From positions 28,518,501 through 28,578,500 of the forward strand of contig NC_092672.1 of assembly GCF_964355755.1 (NCBI RefSeq): a stretch of 60,000 nt of DNA, in the 5' to 3' direction. Both the position numbers and the translations under genes were made by a program. Shown piece after piece: positions 11,201-24,040 of the stretch (its first letter is position 1; each line of letters begins with the position of its first letter). This DNA comes from Antedon mediterranea. Its lineage: Eukaryota; Echinodermata; Crinoidea; Comatulida; Antedonidae. The notes under the pieces are model-generated. The model was not told the DNA's origin. It saw only the letters and a program-made list of their open reading frames with translations, and ran no database searches.

Positions 11201-14200
11201 AATGGGATAATGAACAAACTTACTACCACTGGATGAGTGTTGTTCCGTTTCAGATATTTTCCTCGTCAGCTTCTCTGCTTCTGCTTCTCGTCTTTGGTGT
11301 TTTTCTCTCATTTTCTTTATTTCCGCTGCTTGTAATCTCTTTGCTAATTCCTATACAAAAAATAGAGAGATTTTTGCAACCATATATTTATTTATGTCTT
11401 TTAGGCAATGTGGCCAAGAATTACCAATAGTAAATTAATCACTGTCCTATCAGATAGGTGGTAATCCCCCTGATACAGGGGCTATTTTGTGAACCAGTTC
11501 ACCGGGGTAACCCCCTACTCTTCTTGAATAATGAACTGGGTTCTTTAAAGTGCACACAGGTTATAACTGTGTACACTGGACCTACGGTCCATAGTCCTTT
11601 AATATCTGAGAAGACTTGTTCCACCACCAGAACTAGGAGCTTGAACCCTTGCCGATGTTGTTGGCTCTTTAGGTATGGTAAACGGCGTCCCTGCCTTAAC
11701 CGCTCGACCATATGAATATGATAACAAATTAGAAGGACTTTATACAAACAAAAAAGTGAGCTATATTAATCTAATATTAATAATTTTTAATTTTAAATCT
11801 TTTTTATTTCCTTGTTACAGTAAAACCCCTATTAAGGGGACGCCTTCAGAATCCAATTTTCTGTAGTGTTAAAGACATAAGACATCTGATTCTCTGTACT
11901 GGTATTGTATAGATTTCTCCAGTATCATAGCAATATTTGGTAATACAACATCATATCTTTTTTATATGTATCTCCTAGTATCATAGACCATGAAAACCAT
12001 AACTCAATCTTACATGATACAGACAGCATATGTGATACAAATGAGATGCTGTATTACCAAATATTTCTACTGTATGACATTGGTCAAATATTGTAGTATG
12101 TGGAGATACAGCACTGAGAATTGGGTTGGGTGTCACAAAGTAGGGGTTCTATCATATTTTAAATTTGATTCTCGGATGTGTAAAAAGACAAAATAATACT
12201 TCTGTCATGTACCCAACGTCTTTACAGAACTTATTTTAGCTTCGAATAGAACATAGAGCTGTTGGTTGTATCTACATAAATGCGACAAGAAACAAGAACA
12301 CGATTTAAAATTAGTAGGGACAATTTACCTCATCTGTTAAAACCTTTTGTTGACTATCTTCTTCTGGAATACCTAAAAGAAGAAGGGAGAAATTACATTC
12401 ACAAAACAAATTTGGATACGGACCTCTATAGGCTCACGGCAGCTGGCAGTGCAGCGTCTAATTAGACAAACAATAAGGGATGAGATAGACCCGTACATTG
12501 GGGTAACGCTCCTCTAAATGCATTGGGTTCTTTAAAGTGCATACAAGCATGATGTGTACATTATACACATGAGAAAAATTGTATTACCAAGCCAACCAAT
12601 CTCTGAACCTAGGCCCATGGGATTGAGAAGCAAGCATGAAAAGCACCATGTCACAGTGCAACTTTCTGATTATAAAACCTTACCTCCCACTGCACCAGCA
12701 GCTTCATTCTGTTGAGATAGTTGTCGAGCCAACCTCAAACTTTCTCTTTCCATTTTCTCTCGTTCCCTTTTTTTCACTTCTTCCGTTTGCAACTGTTTTG
12801 CAATCTCCTAAAATTCAACAACACTGTACTTGTCAAAGGTCAATCCTAAGATAATTTCAAGTGAGGGAATAGCACTAGATTACCTTGATTTTATAGTATA
12901 CAACTGTAATTTCATAATTTATGCCTCGACACAGGCAAGACTATTCCATCAAATGATTGCGCGAAAAGGGTTTTGAACTGGAGCTGCACAGGCTTAGACC
13001 AAGCAAGGTAGGCCTAGAAAAGTTAGTAAGGCATATAATCCAATTTTACAGGGAAAACTATAATACTAGGGTAATATTTTGTGATTTTATGTGGTGGGCT
13101 TATGCCAGCATCAGTACAGTAATAATAATAATTATCTAAAACGCCATTAACGATTGACTACCTCATCTGTTTGTTCGCTTTCTTCGGCTTTTCTCCTTTC
13201 TTCTTCCATCATCTCTCTAAATAAACCTTTTGCTGTTTCTTTGTCTTGCTCTTCACTACAAATTAAAATAAAAAATATAGTGTATCCTCGGGGTGTTATC
13301 CCACTTCAGGTCTAATCCCACCCCTACTTTATGTCTGATTTCACAAACATATCCCTGGGTATAGTCCCAGTATTGATTTTTGGTCTGAATGTAGACCTCT
13401 AGCCAGTTCAGATGGTTTTTTCCAAAAAATAATTTTTAACTGAACCAAGGTTTCCTCTGGTATGGTCCCACACCACAATGTTGGCCCAATTTTGTGTTCT
13501 AGGGGAAATTAGATTATACCACAGGGTATGGGGTAGTAATCAATACAGATTATTTTTTTCAACATCAACATAAATGAACAAAACATTAACTGAATAAAAA
13601 AAAAATAGCTTATCCATCCTGAAATTGGCATTTCTCGCTATTGGATGCGTAAGAAACTGGAATTTAAAAAATTGCATATTTTTATCAAGTTAATCCAAAT
13701 TTAAAGTCAATGGTCAAAAAGGGCATTTCCGATAAATTTTTAGTTAAACAATTTAAATAAGCCCTTTTCTCACAGAGCTGTGTGCCAGGAATGTTGCGGG
13801 AATATACCATTACCATGCTGGTATGATTGGCATGGCATCATGCCGGCATCGACATGACCTGCTTTAGACCTACAGTAGTAATATTACTCGGGATATTCCC
13901 CGCAATGCGAGACGGGCATTCTGTGAGAACGTAACGCCGTTATATTTAATTCCCCGTCGAGGCTTTGACACCTTGCGCGGTCAAGTGTATCACTTTGGCG
14001 CCGATTCAATTCAGTCCTACCGGTATATTGCAGGCACGTCTGTGTGAGAAAGGGGCTATAGAGTCAATCAAAATGTATTATTAGTGCTGAGTATTTTGAC
14101 TTCAAAAGTAACACTTCCACACCTACTGGTTATAATTGCTAAGTTAACAGCCATTTTAGGACTTCTAATAACATATTGTTCCATACATCAGTAAACTATC

Positions 14201-17200
14201 CTGAAAAATTCAGGTTTACTGTAGCATGACATCTCTACCTTTCCCACATTTTTGCCTAATATGGTAAAAATGAGCTTTACTATTTCATTGGCTAATGGTA
14301 GAACCTGTAAACATAATTTATTTATAATACAGGAAATTGTGAGTCAAATACAGTCAATAAGAGATAATTTAATAGCTTTAATAATAATATTATGATGAGT
14401 CTATTCTTGCACAGTGTATTGACTGAGATTGTGCAGAGTAAGCTATTTTGATGCATTACATCACATAGGATGATGGATACCATGGCGATAACTTTTCTTA
14501 AAGATGACCTCTAAGAATGTCAGACAGGAAAGTGTGGGTGTTACGGCATTCAAACCAGGTCTTTTTGTTCTGTACACAAGTGGCAATTTTAATTAAGGAT
14601 AAAACTTGATGTCACAACAAAATGTGATGGCATGATGACATCATATCACCACCATATTTGGGCACGACATCACACTTTTTTTTGTCAAAATAGTTTTAAA
14701 GTGTAGACAGAGCTTAAAGCTGTCAAAGCTGTTTTTTTTTTTTTTTTTTATTTGATAATAAATTTAAATTTTGATGATATAAAACTCTACTAAAGAGGCG
14801 ACATTATTTGTAGTGTGCTCAATTAATTCCCTATTAACTTACATTATAGTGTATTTATTTGTTAATGGCAAGTAAAAAACTGAATATATACATACTGTAC
14901 ATGCAATATATCAATGACATCTTTAGCAGGAAAGAGTGGGGGGGGGGGGAGAGGGGGTAAAGAGGAGAAATGATTTGTATTGTGCTCAATTAATTTCCTA
15001 TTAACTTACATTGACTTAAGCCTCTGTACGTATTCATGTTCCTCTGCAAACGCCTCTATTGCTGCCTCTGAAGCCAATTCCTTAGCAGTCTTTATGTCTT
15101 TGCGTACTGTACGCCGTCTACTTATGTTACCAGTGTAATGGTCACTAACTGTGGGGGAAAGAAAATATTGAAATAATTAATGAATATATTATAAAATGCT
15201 ACATATTTTGAATTGATTAATAGGCTTTAAGAATATGTTCCATTTTATACTACGAACTAGAAAATTTTGAGCTGAATTTTATAATTTTTTAAATTTTTAT
15301 TAATTCTGTTGGATACATTTTGTGACAATCTTTTGTTAACTTAATATATTTGTCTTTCAGTCTTTTCTTTTTGAATATTTTATTGCATGACTTTAGACAG
15401 CCTTCTTTAGGCAAAAATCAAAAACTATAATATAGCTAAAATTCCTAAAACCTCACAGGATTAATTACTAATTTTACTTGGCCTAAATTCATGATTAAAA
15501 ACGACACATTAATTAAATAGGAGTTAATATTTTTAAAACAAATCTATGGGATTCAAATATGTGACAAAATTAGTCCTAAAAATGGCCACTGTCATGGGCA
15601 GCATTTGTTCAGTATTAGCATGCCTAGACTATTAGTATTGATATTCAATAATAATATCTAGTCATGCATAATGGCCATGAATAAAGTCCTTTGGAACAAT
15701 GTTCACACACCCATTTGATTGCTAAACTGATATTTTATCCCACCATTCAATAATATTATTAGTATTAATACCTTTACTCCATTATTAATACAGTATAATA
15801 AATTTTAAAAAATTTGAAAAAAAATGTACTACTAGTCTAGTACTAGGCCTTATTATTAACCATTATTATTTCAGTGTTACAGTATCATATTTCATCAATA
15901 CCTAATAACCTCTATCAAGGGGACAGTTTCAGGAGTCAACAAAGTGTCCCTGAGCGATGTCCCTTGAGTGGACGTTGGCCTTAGTGTTAAAACATTATAT
16001 TGACTCTTGTGATCGTTTCACAGGAAAGTGTCCCCTCATAGGGGTGAATATGAAACATACGTTTACCGTACCCTTTTTAAAGACACAGTGGAATTTTGAA
16101 TAATTTTAAATAATATTTATTTCGATCTTTAAAAAAGCTACAAAAATACCAGCTTAATTACTATTTTTGATTAATAGGACACCCTCCTTTGGGATACACC
16201 AATTCAGGGAACACTTTCTGTATTTAAATTAACGAGGGGCAATATTATATACTGTATGTTATTGTTTAACACTAGGCAACCCTTTATTAAGGGGATGCCC
16301 CTATTAAGAGAGGACACAGCGATTCCCAAGTGTGTCCCCTTAAAATACGGAATCTGTACTGTAGCTGACTTTCCAATAAAAAAATACAATGGAATGACAC
16401 TGTATGAAAGCATGGAGCTATTTATAAACATAATTCTTACCCAACAAAGAAGAACACCCAATAAAAACACGGTGACACATGTGATAGGAATTCACAAATA
16501 AACAGTGTACAAGAAGATATGGTCTGCTAGATATTGACTGTTCACAATTAACAGCTTTAACAGATTGTGAGCATTTTTTTTAAATATGCCATTTTGAACA
16601 AAAATTGTATAGAAAAAAATATTTACCTGAAAACAGTATAATTTAAAAAGCAAAAAAAAAGTCAAAAAAACATTATTTGACCAACATTGTCGGTTTTTGG
16701 TTAAAATTAAACCTTTATTCTGTCTTATTTTTCATTCAACGGAAGTGAATAACTTTAAAAACTTCAAAATTGCCTAGTGAAATAGTGCATGATTACAAAC
16801 ATGTGTACCATATCATACATGACTTTATCCAGTAAAGCACCTAGATCTTACTGTTTATTTAGTGTTTGATCCTAAAATGTTTAAAAATTTTTCAATAAAA
16901 CATTATAAAGTTTCAATGTTAAAGATGTATTGTCCCGTTAAAAATAAAAATAAAAAGATTTCGAAAAAAAGTGGGTCATTTTGAAGTATCATGATAGTTA
17001 TTAACTTTCAGTTTCACCAAAAAATAGTTGGAAAAAAATATCATTTAAAGACCCCTTCCCTGCAATTTTGGACGTTTTTTGGAAAATAATACATATATCA
17101 CTTTAAAAACATTAAACCATGTCATTCCTTGTCTTAAATGTACGTTTTATGGTAAATTATGATAAAAAGTGAGAAACAATGCACTACCTAAGTAGCTCGC

Positions 17201-20200
17201 GGCGATCGACTTCTCGTGGATGGTTAGGCCTAGCCTAGCTAGGCTTAGATTTGTAGGCCTAGCTGGTAAACATTGATAACGTACGAACATCGTACGCTAG
17301 CTATATACCTAGCCTGACGTTGCATAGTTGCTGCATTAATTGTCTTTCTATTTTTGCCAGACTCCGTTGATACAAATTGGGGAAAACCCGGTATTTTCGC
17401 TGAAAAGTTAGGAGTCTTCCATTTGTTTTGGCTTCACGATCGATCGAAAAGTGGGCGAATTACAGGTGAAAAACAAAAATATCAATCCGCGCGCAATGCA
17501 TTTTGGGATTTATAGCGGGCCGCTATAATTATTAGAATCGATTTATTTTTCACATTTTTAACCGTTTAAAGACGAAAAAAGTTATCGCAATAGGACCATA
17601 TAGTATTATTTTTACATTAAATATAGTTTGTGATCTTAAATTATATCTAAAAAACGTAGGGAATGGGGCTTTAACTGAAATACAGACGTTTTTTGGATCA
17701 AAACATATCTCATAATGCAATGCGCTTGTTTGGCTACTCTGTATGCATAATCATAAAACTTCCTCGCGATCTATGTGAAAACACCTTCTCAACCGTGACG
17801 AGTTGTAAACAATCCTAATTAGCACCATGCATAATGTATACTCATGGTTTGAAATCTTTGTTTACTTTGTTTTCCAGACGAAATGTAATCAAATTAATTT
17901 AGCTATTAATTACGTAAAATTGTTGTTTTTGTCTCAAATTTTCGACTTAAAGTGAATAACTTGAATATTACTTTGATAAGGCCAATTAAAATTTAGTATA
18001 TTTTGACCTTCATTTTTTTGTGTTTCAAGGGACAATACATCTTTAACGATAAAAATGTAAAAGTATAGTTCTGTTAGTTAAAATATAAAGGCTTAATATT
18101 CCTAAATTTTCCCAAAAAATTAATACTGTATCACAAAAAAATGACTTTAATTTAATAAATTTTGTAATAATAGCTATATTAAAAATATCTTTCTTTTAAA
18201 TCACTTCCCAATTTTCTCAATTTGTGTTTTTATTTCATAAAAGTTTTTTTTTTCATTTTCTGAATCATTTTACTGCAACTGTCATGAATTGAAATAAACA
18301 GTCTGAAAATAAAGAGCTTTATTTATTTTAAGCCGAAATTCAACAAAAACTTGAATAAACTACAAAAGTGAAACTAATGTGGAAGTGCAAAATTTCCAAG
18401 CCAATAATTTGATGCAAGTAAAAATAAAGTTTATTTTCTCTTTTCATTCTGTTCCGCTTGATTGATCTTTCTATTTGTTTCATTTGTATTGTAGTAATAT
18501 CGTTGAATGATACATCATATTGGAAGTAAACGAAATAAAATTTGTTTTCTAGCATGTATTGACACAGTAGAACCCTTTTCGGCCCAACGAAATAAAATTT
18601 GTTTTCTTTTCGGCCCAACAAAATGTGTCCCCTTAAAGGGCCTGTCACACCTGTTTCGGCAAATCGAATGTCAATGTTTCATTTTTAACGCAGCTTAACG
18701 CATATTGACTGTTATGAAAACAAAACAATAACGTTCGATTTGCCGGACCTGAGCGGTGCCAGAACAGGTGTGAAAGACCCTTAATAGAGGTGTCTTCTAA
18801 AAATAATATATTCCCCATTGATCATTTTAGGCTGTCCTCTTAAAGGGGTGTTCCTTTTTGAATAGGGGTTGGCCGTAGATTAAAAAATAATTTCACATTG
18901 ATTTCACAGTAAAGTGGCTCGTTAAACAGAGTGTTCCCTAAATATGGGTTGCCTGTAGTATTAAATAATATTTTCAATTGATTATTTTAGGTTCCCTCTT
19001 AAAGGGAGGTTTATCTTAAAGGGGTGTTCCCTGAAAAAGACTTAAGGCCATAGTTTTAAATAAACTTTTCCCACTGATCATTTCCTGTAGTGTCTCATTA
19101 TCAGTGGGTGTCTCATTAAAGGGGTATCCCAAAGGGAGTCCAATTCAGTACTCCGAAATAATCAACACTTGAATGAAGTATTATAGTATACAAATAATGA
19201 CTGTTTATGAGTGCGATGGTACCAATAATTTCATTCAGTGAAAATAGAATTTCATATTAGGTCTAGTATATTAAATTACTACATTTATTACTAATTTGTT
19301 TGTGTTTTTTTTAAATATTAGACTACAGTTAGCATAGGGCCTAAATAATAACATCCTGATCCTGATATAAACATTAACATTAAATTATTAAATTATCCTC
19401 TAGTTGATCAAAATCAACTTCCTTCCTTGTCGGCAAATAACACTGTACAACTCCATAAAGCTCTGTCTACACTATCAAACTAGTTTTACAAAAAAAGTGT
19501 GATGTGTCCAAATATGGTAACAACAAGTGATATGCCCAAATATGGTAGTCGCATGGTGGACACTCACATCACAACTTTTTGTTACATAAAGTCTGATAGT
19601 GTAGACAGAGCTTAACAAATGTTAGGTCCAATGGACATGAAGAAGAAGCCCCAGAACTGTCTTTTGAGTTTGAAGGACATTAACTCCTTTTATTTATCTC
19701 TGGCAGTAACTCATTACTTAGTGAATGGTGGGTGATATGAAAATGAAGCAGAATAGAATGAAGAAGACTCGTCATACAGTAGGCCCACAATGACCTTTCA
19801 CGATCATGTGACACTTTGATTAAAGCTCTGTCAAACAGAGGTGTCCAAGAATATATGTTAGAATTTAGATCTCAGAAAAAAATACTGTATGTGCCCTGTC
19901 TGTATATTGGATACTACTCAAACTTAAAGACCCCTTCCCTGCAATTTTGGACGTTTTTTGGAAAATAATACATATATTAGGTATCCCAATGAAAAAATTC
20001 AGATTAATTTTTTTACATTTTCTTTCAGTTAACCATAAAGAACTTAATGTAATTAGCATTTTGCGATTTAAATGATTGAAATCCGATTACCCGTTCTAAA
20101 GTTATGGTTATTTAAAGTGGTAAAAAAATATACGATTTTTTGCCTAAAAATTGTGTTTTTTGCAGTTGAAATTGGAAGCATTTTTAAAAGGTTATAACTT

Positions 20201-23198
20201 TTACAATAATTAGTTAAAAGTTTTGAATTTTGTTAAACCTATAGATATCACAGAGTTGTACAACTCTATTTTTTTTGGAGCCTCAACGAAACCTATTTTT
20301 TAAATTATTGGTCCGCAAAGTGGTAGGAAAGCATTTAACGCCCATTTTTGCTGGAATTCCCTAAAAAATGAAAAAACTGCAATTTTTCAATGATCTGTAA
20401 CTTTTGAACTACTGTACTAATTCATTAAATTTTTTTTGTACTTGTTAGAATGTAGTGTATATTTCATTAATAAATATATTTTAGATGTGTATATGAAAAA
20501 AAAAAATTTTTTTAATGGTGAAATTTAAAATTATAAAAAGAAAAAATGAAAAAGTATGTTAAAAACGGTGTGTACTGTTTCCTTTCTTTTACACTAATTT
20601 TCGGTAAGTATAATTATTAGAATATTTTAATATACTTTATATTTATAATTTCAATCATAAATACTATTATATATAACTTTTGAATACGTAAAACAAGATT
20701 TTAGGCCCATATGATTATGACACCAAATCTAAGCTAAGTAAGATATGCTCTTTTAAGGCAAACGCACAATATGGGTCAAAATAAACTCATTTAAAATAAT
20801 CAATGTTAATTAAAACAATTAATTGTTTACCTGAATAGTATATATAACATTATAAAAATTGTTTTCTTTTCGTATTATTACGTTATTAAATTGAAATACG
20901 GAGCTAAAGTTTAGGCCAAGTCACGGCTTACTCGCGATCAGTAGTCGCTCCGTTAAAGTATTTCGGTCGCAGTTAATGACTTTCGGCCGCCGTATACAGA
21001 TTCAAATGTAACGTTGGTAAATTAGCTTAATAAATTTCCTCGGTACATTTTAACCTAACGCATTTGCATTGTATACTTGCATAATAAATCTTCCGCACAT
21101 TACATCAATTTTAAGTTGTTAAATTAATGTGTAAAACCAGATATTCTACGACGGAAAAGGACATGTCAATCTCCGACATCGCTGCTGTCACACATCTCGC
21201 GTCGAGCCGGTCGAACTCGAGCGAGGAAAACTAAACAACGTGTTCAAAATATGGAACGTACCATTCGCTGATAGGGTGCATTAATGTATTTAACGGAAAA
21301 CGCCACAACAAACACGCGCGTATTTTAGAGTACAATATTTTACTCACTACAATATTCACCGGATTATAATGGTTGGATCTTTAAAATTTTGAACGGGATT
21401 TACGCCTCATGCACCATTTTAAAATGTAGTTCGCTCAATTACCATGCACAATACGTTTGTAAACTATGTTTTATCGATTTCAATGTAGATTTAGCTATAA
21501 TTTAATACCAAAATCCATAATATTTTTCCATAAACGGTGAATCAAAATTGGATTTTTGTCACAAAAATTGACTTTTCGTTACGAAAAACCTATTTATAGA
21601 AGACGATTTTCGTATCAAATTAAAGCTTATTTAAAGCCTGATAACATACAACAAAAATTAATCCGCTAGCTCCAATGGTAATCGTGCGATCGTGTTTTGA
21701 AAACTGATGGGGATTTTCCGATGAGGTTTTCAACGCGCGGAAATCGGCTCGACGGGATTTTAGAACCGTTTTAAAATCGCATTTTCTCGGCAACTAATTC
21801 ATTAATTTTAATTATAAACACACTTATACAAAGATTAAAACAAGTACTTTCAAACAATATAAATTTTATAAGTATTAATTAAGATTGAATACGATTTATT
21901 TAACATCAAAGTCATACTACTTTTTCGAATTTCGTCAATATTTCAAAAGTGATACCCCTCTGTGCGCTTTCATTGGGATACCTACATATATATCACTTTA
22001 AAAACATTAAACCATGTCATTCCTTGTCTTAAATGTACGTTTTATGGTAAATTATGATAAAAAGTGAGAAACAATGCACTACCTAAGTAGCTCGCGGCGA
22101 TCGACCTCTCGTGGACGGTCTTAGGCCTAGCCTAGCTAGGCTTAGTTTTGTAGGCCTAGCTGGTAAACATCGATAACGTACGAACATCGTACGCTAGCTA
22201 TATACCTAGCCTGACGTTGTATAGTTGCTGCATTAATTGTCTTTCTATTTTTGCCAGACTCCGTTGATACAAATTGGGGAAAACCCGGTATTTTCGCTGA
22301 AAAGTTAGGAGTCTTCCATTTGTTTTGGCTTCATGATCGATCGAAAAGTGGGCGAATTACAGGTGAAAAACAAAAATATCAATCCGCGCGCAATGCATTT
22401 TGGGATTTATAGCGGGCCGCTATAATTATTAGAATCGATTTATTTTTCACATTTTTAACCGTTTAAAGACGAAAAAAGTTATCGCAATAGGACCATATAT
22501 AAATTCCTTAAAATGTAATAATAAACCATATTTTACAAGAAAATTAATATACGCACATTCTTCCTCTTGTAGTGTGTGGGCAAGAGCACCATCTTCTAGA
22601 ACCCCAAACTTTTGTCGAACTGTGAAAAGAAATAAGAAGTAATTATATTATATTAGTATATTAATATTAATTACTACATTTATATATTATTTTATACTTT
22701 TTTCCCCTGTTTTTTTTTAGCATTGCTTTATTCTTATTAGACTAGTGTAGTTAGTAGAGTTAGAGAGGCTAGCTATACTATATTAATAATATTATAAGGC
22801 CTGGCCCTGGCCCTACTACTACTAGGCTAGGCCTAGGCCTATATAGGCCTCTAGTGTAGTACTGTAGGCCAGGTGGTGAGGCTCTAACTAATAATTTATT
22901 TAGGCCTTATCTAGGCCTATCCTGACATAAACATTTTACTGATAAATGATCAAATTATCCTATAGATCTAAGCTAGGCCTAAGGCATAAGATGGTGTGTA
23001 GGCTTAGTAGGCTACTCCCGGTGGCCATTAACACGTCGCAACCTCCGGGCTCCATTCATTCATCCGTCTGGTCCTTGCCTTCCCCATTTGATTGTTTAAC
23101 TCTCGTGTAAACAAATCAGTAGGCCTACCTTTAACGACATTTCCTGAGATGGGTTTTGGAGCCGGTTCAGGTGCTACCTTATTTTGTACTTCAGCCAT
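8184..23198 (-). CDS. CCDC50: CCDC50-like coiled-coil ubiquitin-binding adaptor (10 exons, 3' end unresolved)
   Basis: Exons in transcript order: 23129-23198 (ATG), 22557-22619, 15010-15148, 13162-13255, 12684-12807, 12329-12372, 11224-11350, 10236-10354, 8799-8885, 8184-8285. All phases join, giving 323 residues with no stop. Residues 24-44 (KFGVLEDGALAHTLQEEE) and the next exon (RRRTVRKDIKTAKEL) match the conserved N-terminus of CCDC50/Ymer, a cytosolic adaptor that binds ubiquitin chains and acts in EGFR and NF-kB signalling. The rest is charged coiled coil. Motifs of the form DE-(I/L)A(K/R)xLQxxE, resembling the MIU ubiquitin-binding helix, recur near residues 118-131, 174-187, 256-269 and 285-298, each across a phase-0 exon border. 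Exon 8 encodes an acidic linker (YDSDEDTD). The last exon is not certain. The start is the first ATG and gives MAEV as in vertebrate CCDC50. It is head-to-head with RACGAP1. Confidence 0.9.
9542..10143. repeat. 17-bp tandem array with inverted ends (family G)
   Basis: About 30 imperfect units of ACACCTCTATTAAGGGG fill the intron between exons 8 and 9 of the CCDC50-like gene. The block starts AGTAGAACCCCTCATTTAAG and ends CTTAATAGAGGTTCTACT, an inverted pair, and the inner sequence TTTCCTGTGAAAT near 10065 also occurs in simpler relatives. It looks like a small TIR element whose terminal unit was amplified. Family relatives, one to a few units each, are near 11825, 15905-16045, 16265-16350, 18600-19140, 26870, 41600, 44320, 51750-51880 and 53600. 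Confidence 0.85.
10481..10620. mobile_element. MITE family A, copy A2
   Basis: AGCTATGTCTACACTATC at the left after TTA and GATAGTGTAGACATAGCC at the right, inverted. Lies in CCDC50-like intron 7. Confidence 0.9.
11387..11713 (-). mobile_element. tRNA-derived SINE, copy 1
   Basis: On the minus strand the head reads TGGTCGAGCGGTTAAGGC (pol III box A, tRNA-Leu-like), then GGGTTCAAGCTC (box B) about 50 bases later, followed by a tail that matches the plus-strand copy at 49833-50108. It ends some 37 bases from the exon 7 acceptor. It is not a functional tRNA, since no acceptor stem or anticodon arm closes. Confidence 0.85.
12498..12575 (-). mobile_element. Degenerate SINE body fragment
   Basis: TTGGGTTCTTTAAAGTGCAT and neighbouring sequence match the body of the SINE at 11387-11713, without a recognisable tRNA head. 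Confidence 0.5.
13760..14057. mobile_element. MITE, Harbinger-like, about 300 bp
   Basis: The left end AGCCCTTTTCTCACAGAG and the right end, AGCCCCTTTCTCACACAG on the reverse strand, are inverted. ATA flanks both sides. Non-coding and GC-rich inside. Confidence 0.7.
14606..14714. mobile_element. MITE family A, copy A3 (left end lost)
   Basis: The core (CATATTTGGGCAC) and the right end GTGTAGACAGAGCT followed by TAA are present; the left terminal repeat is missing. Confidence 0.8.
17049..17670. mobile_element. TTAA-target element family B, copy B1
   Basis: 622 bp with ends AGACCCCTTCCCTGC and GTAGGGAATGGGGCT (inverted) and TTAA on both sides (17045-17048, 17671-17674), as for piggyBac or Kolobok insertions. 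Non-coding; contains CGTACGAACATCGTACG. Same family at 19928-22497 (interrupted) and 35785-36209 (inverted). Confidence 0.85.
18637..18780. mobile_element. Short MITE with TTAA/TTA flanks
   Basis: GGGCCTGTCACACCTGTT on the left and, inverted, GGGTCTTTCACACCTGTT on the right, with TTAA at 18633-18636 and 18781-18784. Inner arms pair further through TTCGATTTGCCG. Confidence 0.75.
19459..19612. mobile_element. MITE family A, copy A4
   Basis: Complete: AGCTCTGTCTACACTATC and its inverse, flanked by TAA at 19456-19458 and 19613-19615. Contains two GCCCAAATATGGTA-type units. Confidence 0.95.
19928..22497. mobile_element. TTAA element copy B2, split by a 2-kb insertion
   Basis: The left 50 bases (19928-19977) and the right part (21985-22497) together match B1. 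The break is at CATATAT, and between them lies the element at 19979-21983. The B2 end beyond the GGACCATATA motif is missing, and exon 2 of the CCDC50-like gene starts 60 bases later. Confidence 0.85.
19979..21983. mobile_element. 2-kb TIR element, copy C1
   Basis: Begins AGGTATCCCAATG and ends CATTGGGATACCT. Flanks repeat ACATATAT on both sides, an 8-9 bp target duplication as in hAT or Mutator-type insertions. No long coding frame, so it is non-autonomous. It shares stretches such as TTTTCAAAACACGATCGCAC (inverted) with 27151-29173. Confidence 0.85.
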
Positions 23199-23229
23199 TA
23201 TATTTTTCTGTTAAACTATGAAAATCAAT

Positions 23230-23485
23230 TACAAAAGTAAAACAACATCACCAAATTCCCGATTCCACAGAATTTAACACACAAAACAACAACACAAAAA
23301 CTTCGACAAAAACTGTACTTGATGGCGCTATAAGGTCAAGGTTCAAGTGTTGGAGCTTTATGATTGGATCTAAGAATTATTTGAATAGCGACTGCGAAAA
23401 TCAAATTCACTACTTGCGACGAAAGAAAAAGCTTTTCAGAAATCGGTATTGTTTGTCAATAAATTTGCATCTTTAAACTTAAAAG
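23230..23485. promoter_or_regulatory. Probable shared promoter and RACGAP1 untranslated exon
   Basis: Between the CCDC50-like ATG (23198) and the first RACGAP1 intron lies a region with an inverted CCAAT box (ATTGG, 23363-23367) and TTTGAA (23380-23385), the CHR motif of mitotic genes. A donor AAAAG/GTATGT at 23485 could end an untranslated first exon that splices to 24918. Motif identities are seen; promoter function is inferred. Confidence 0.4.
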
Positions 23486-24040
23486 GTATGTCATACTATT
23501 ATTATATATTTTTCTTTAAGGTTTTTTGAACACTTATTTTTTACAAATGCAAATATTAAATGTAGTAATCTACGATAAAAGAGTATAAATATGGGAAGGC
23601 TTGGTCAACAATAAATGACCGCTGGAACTGGCGCGAGCAAAAAACCATGCCACCATGCCGCCTCCTTGATAGTTATGCCAGGCCTAGGTAGGCTAGTGTT
23701 CATGAATTGCAGAGAAAAATAAACGGCCTAGCCACAGGGGGTTGCTAGTGGAATAGGCCAGTATAATTCTTAATAAGTGTAGGCTAGCTGATGATGGTTG
23801 AAGTTCAGTCAAGTACAAGTTAACAATCAATTCCTAATTAATTTTTGAATTTCTTTCACTTGACTGTCACTTGTTTTTTTTTTTACAGGCAACAAGATTC
23901 TTCTACTTCTAGACTAGGCCTAGGCCTTTTTTCAATTTGCAATCCTTTATTCTCTGAAATTTTAATTTGTCAAATATGGCCTAGGCCTATGTTCAGTATC
24001 CTTAAAAAATACATTTTTATAGGCCTACAAAGATATTATC

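Noticed and set aside
11448-11713. tRNA gene on the minus strand
   Set aside because: Box A and box B are present but no cloverleaf closes and the body continues as a SINE; likewise at 49833.
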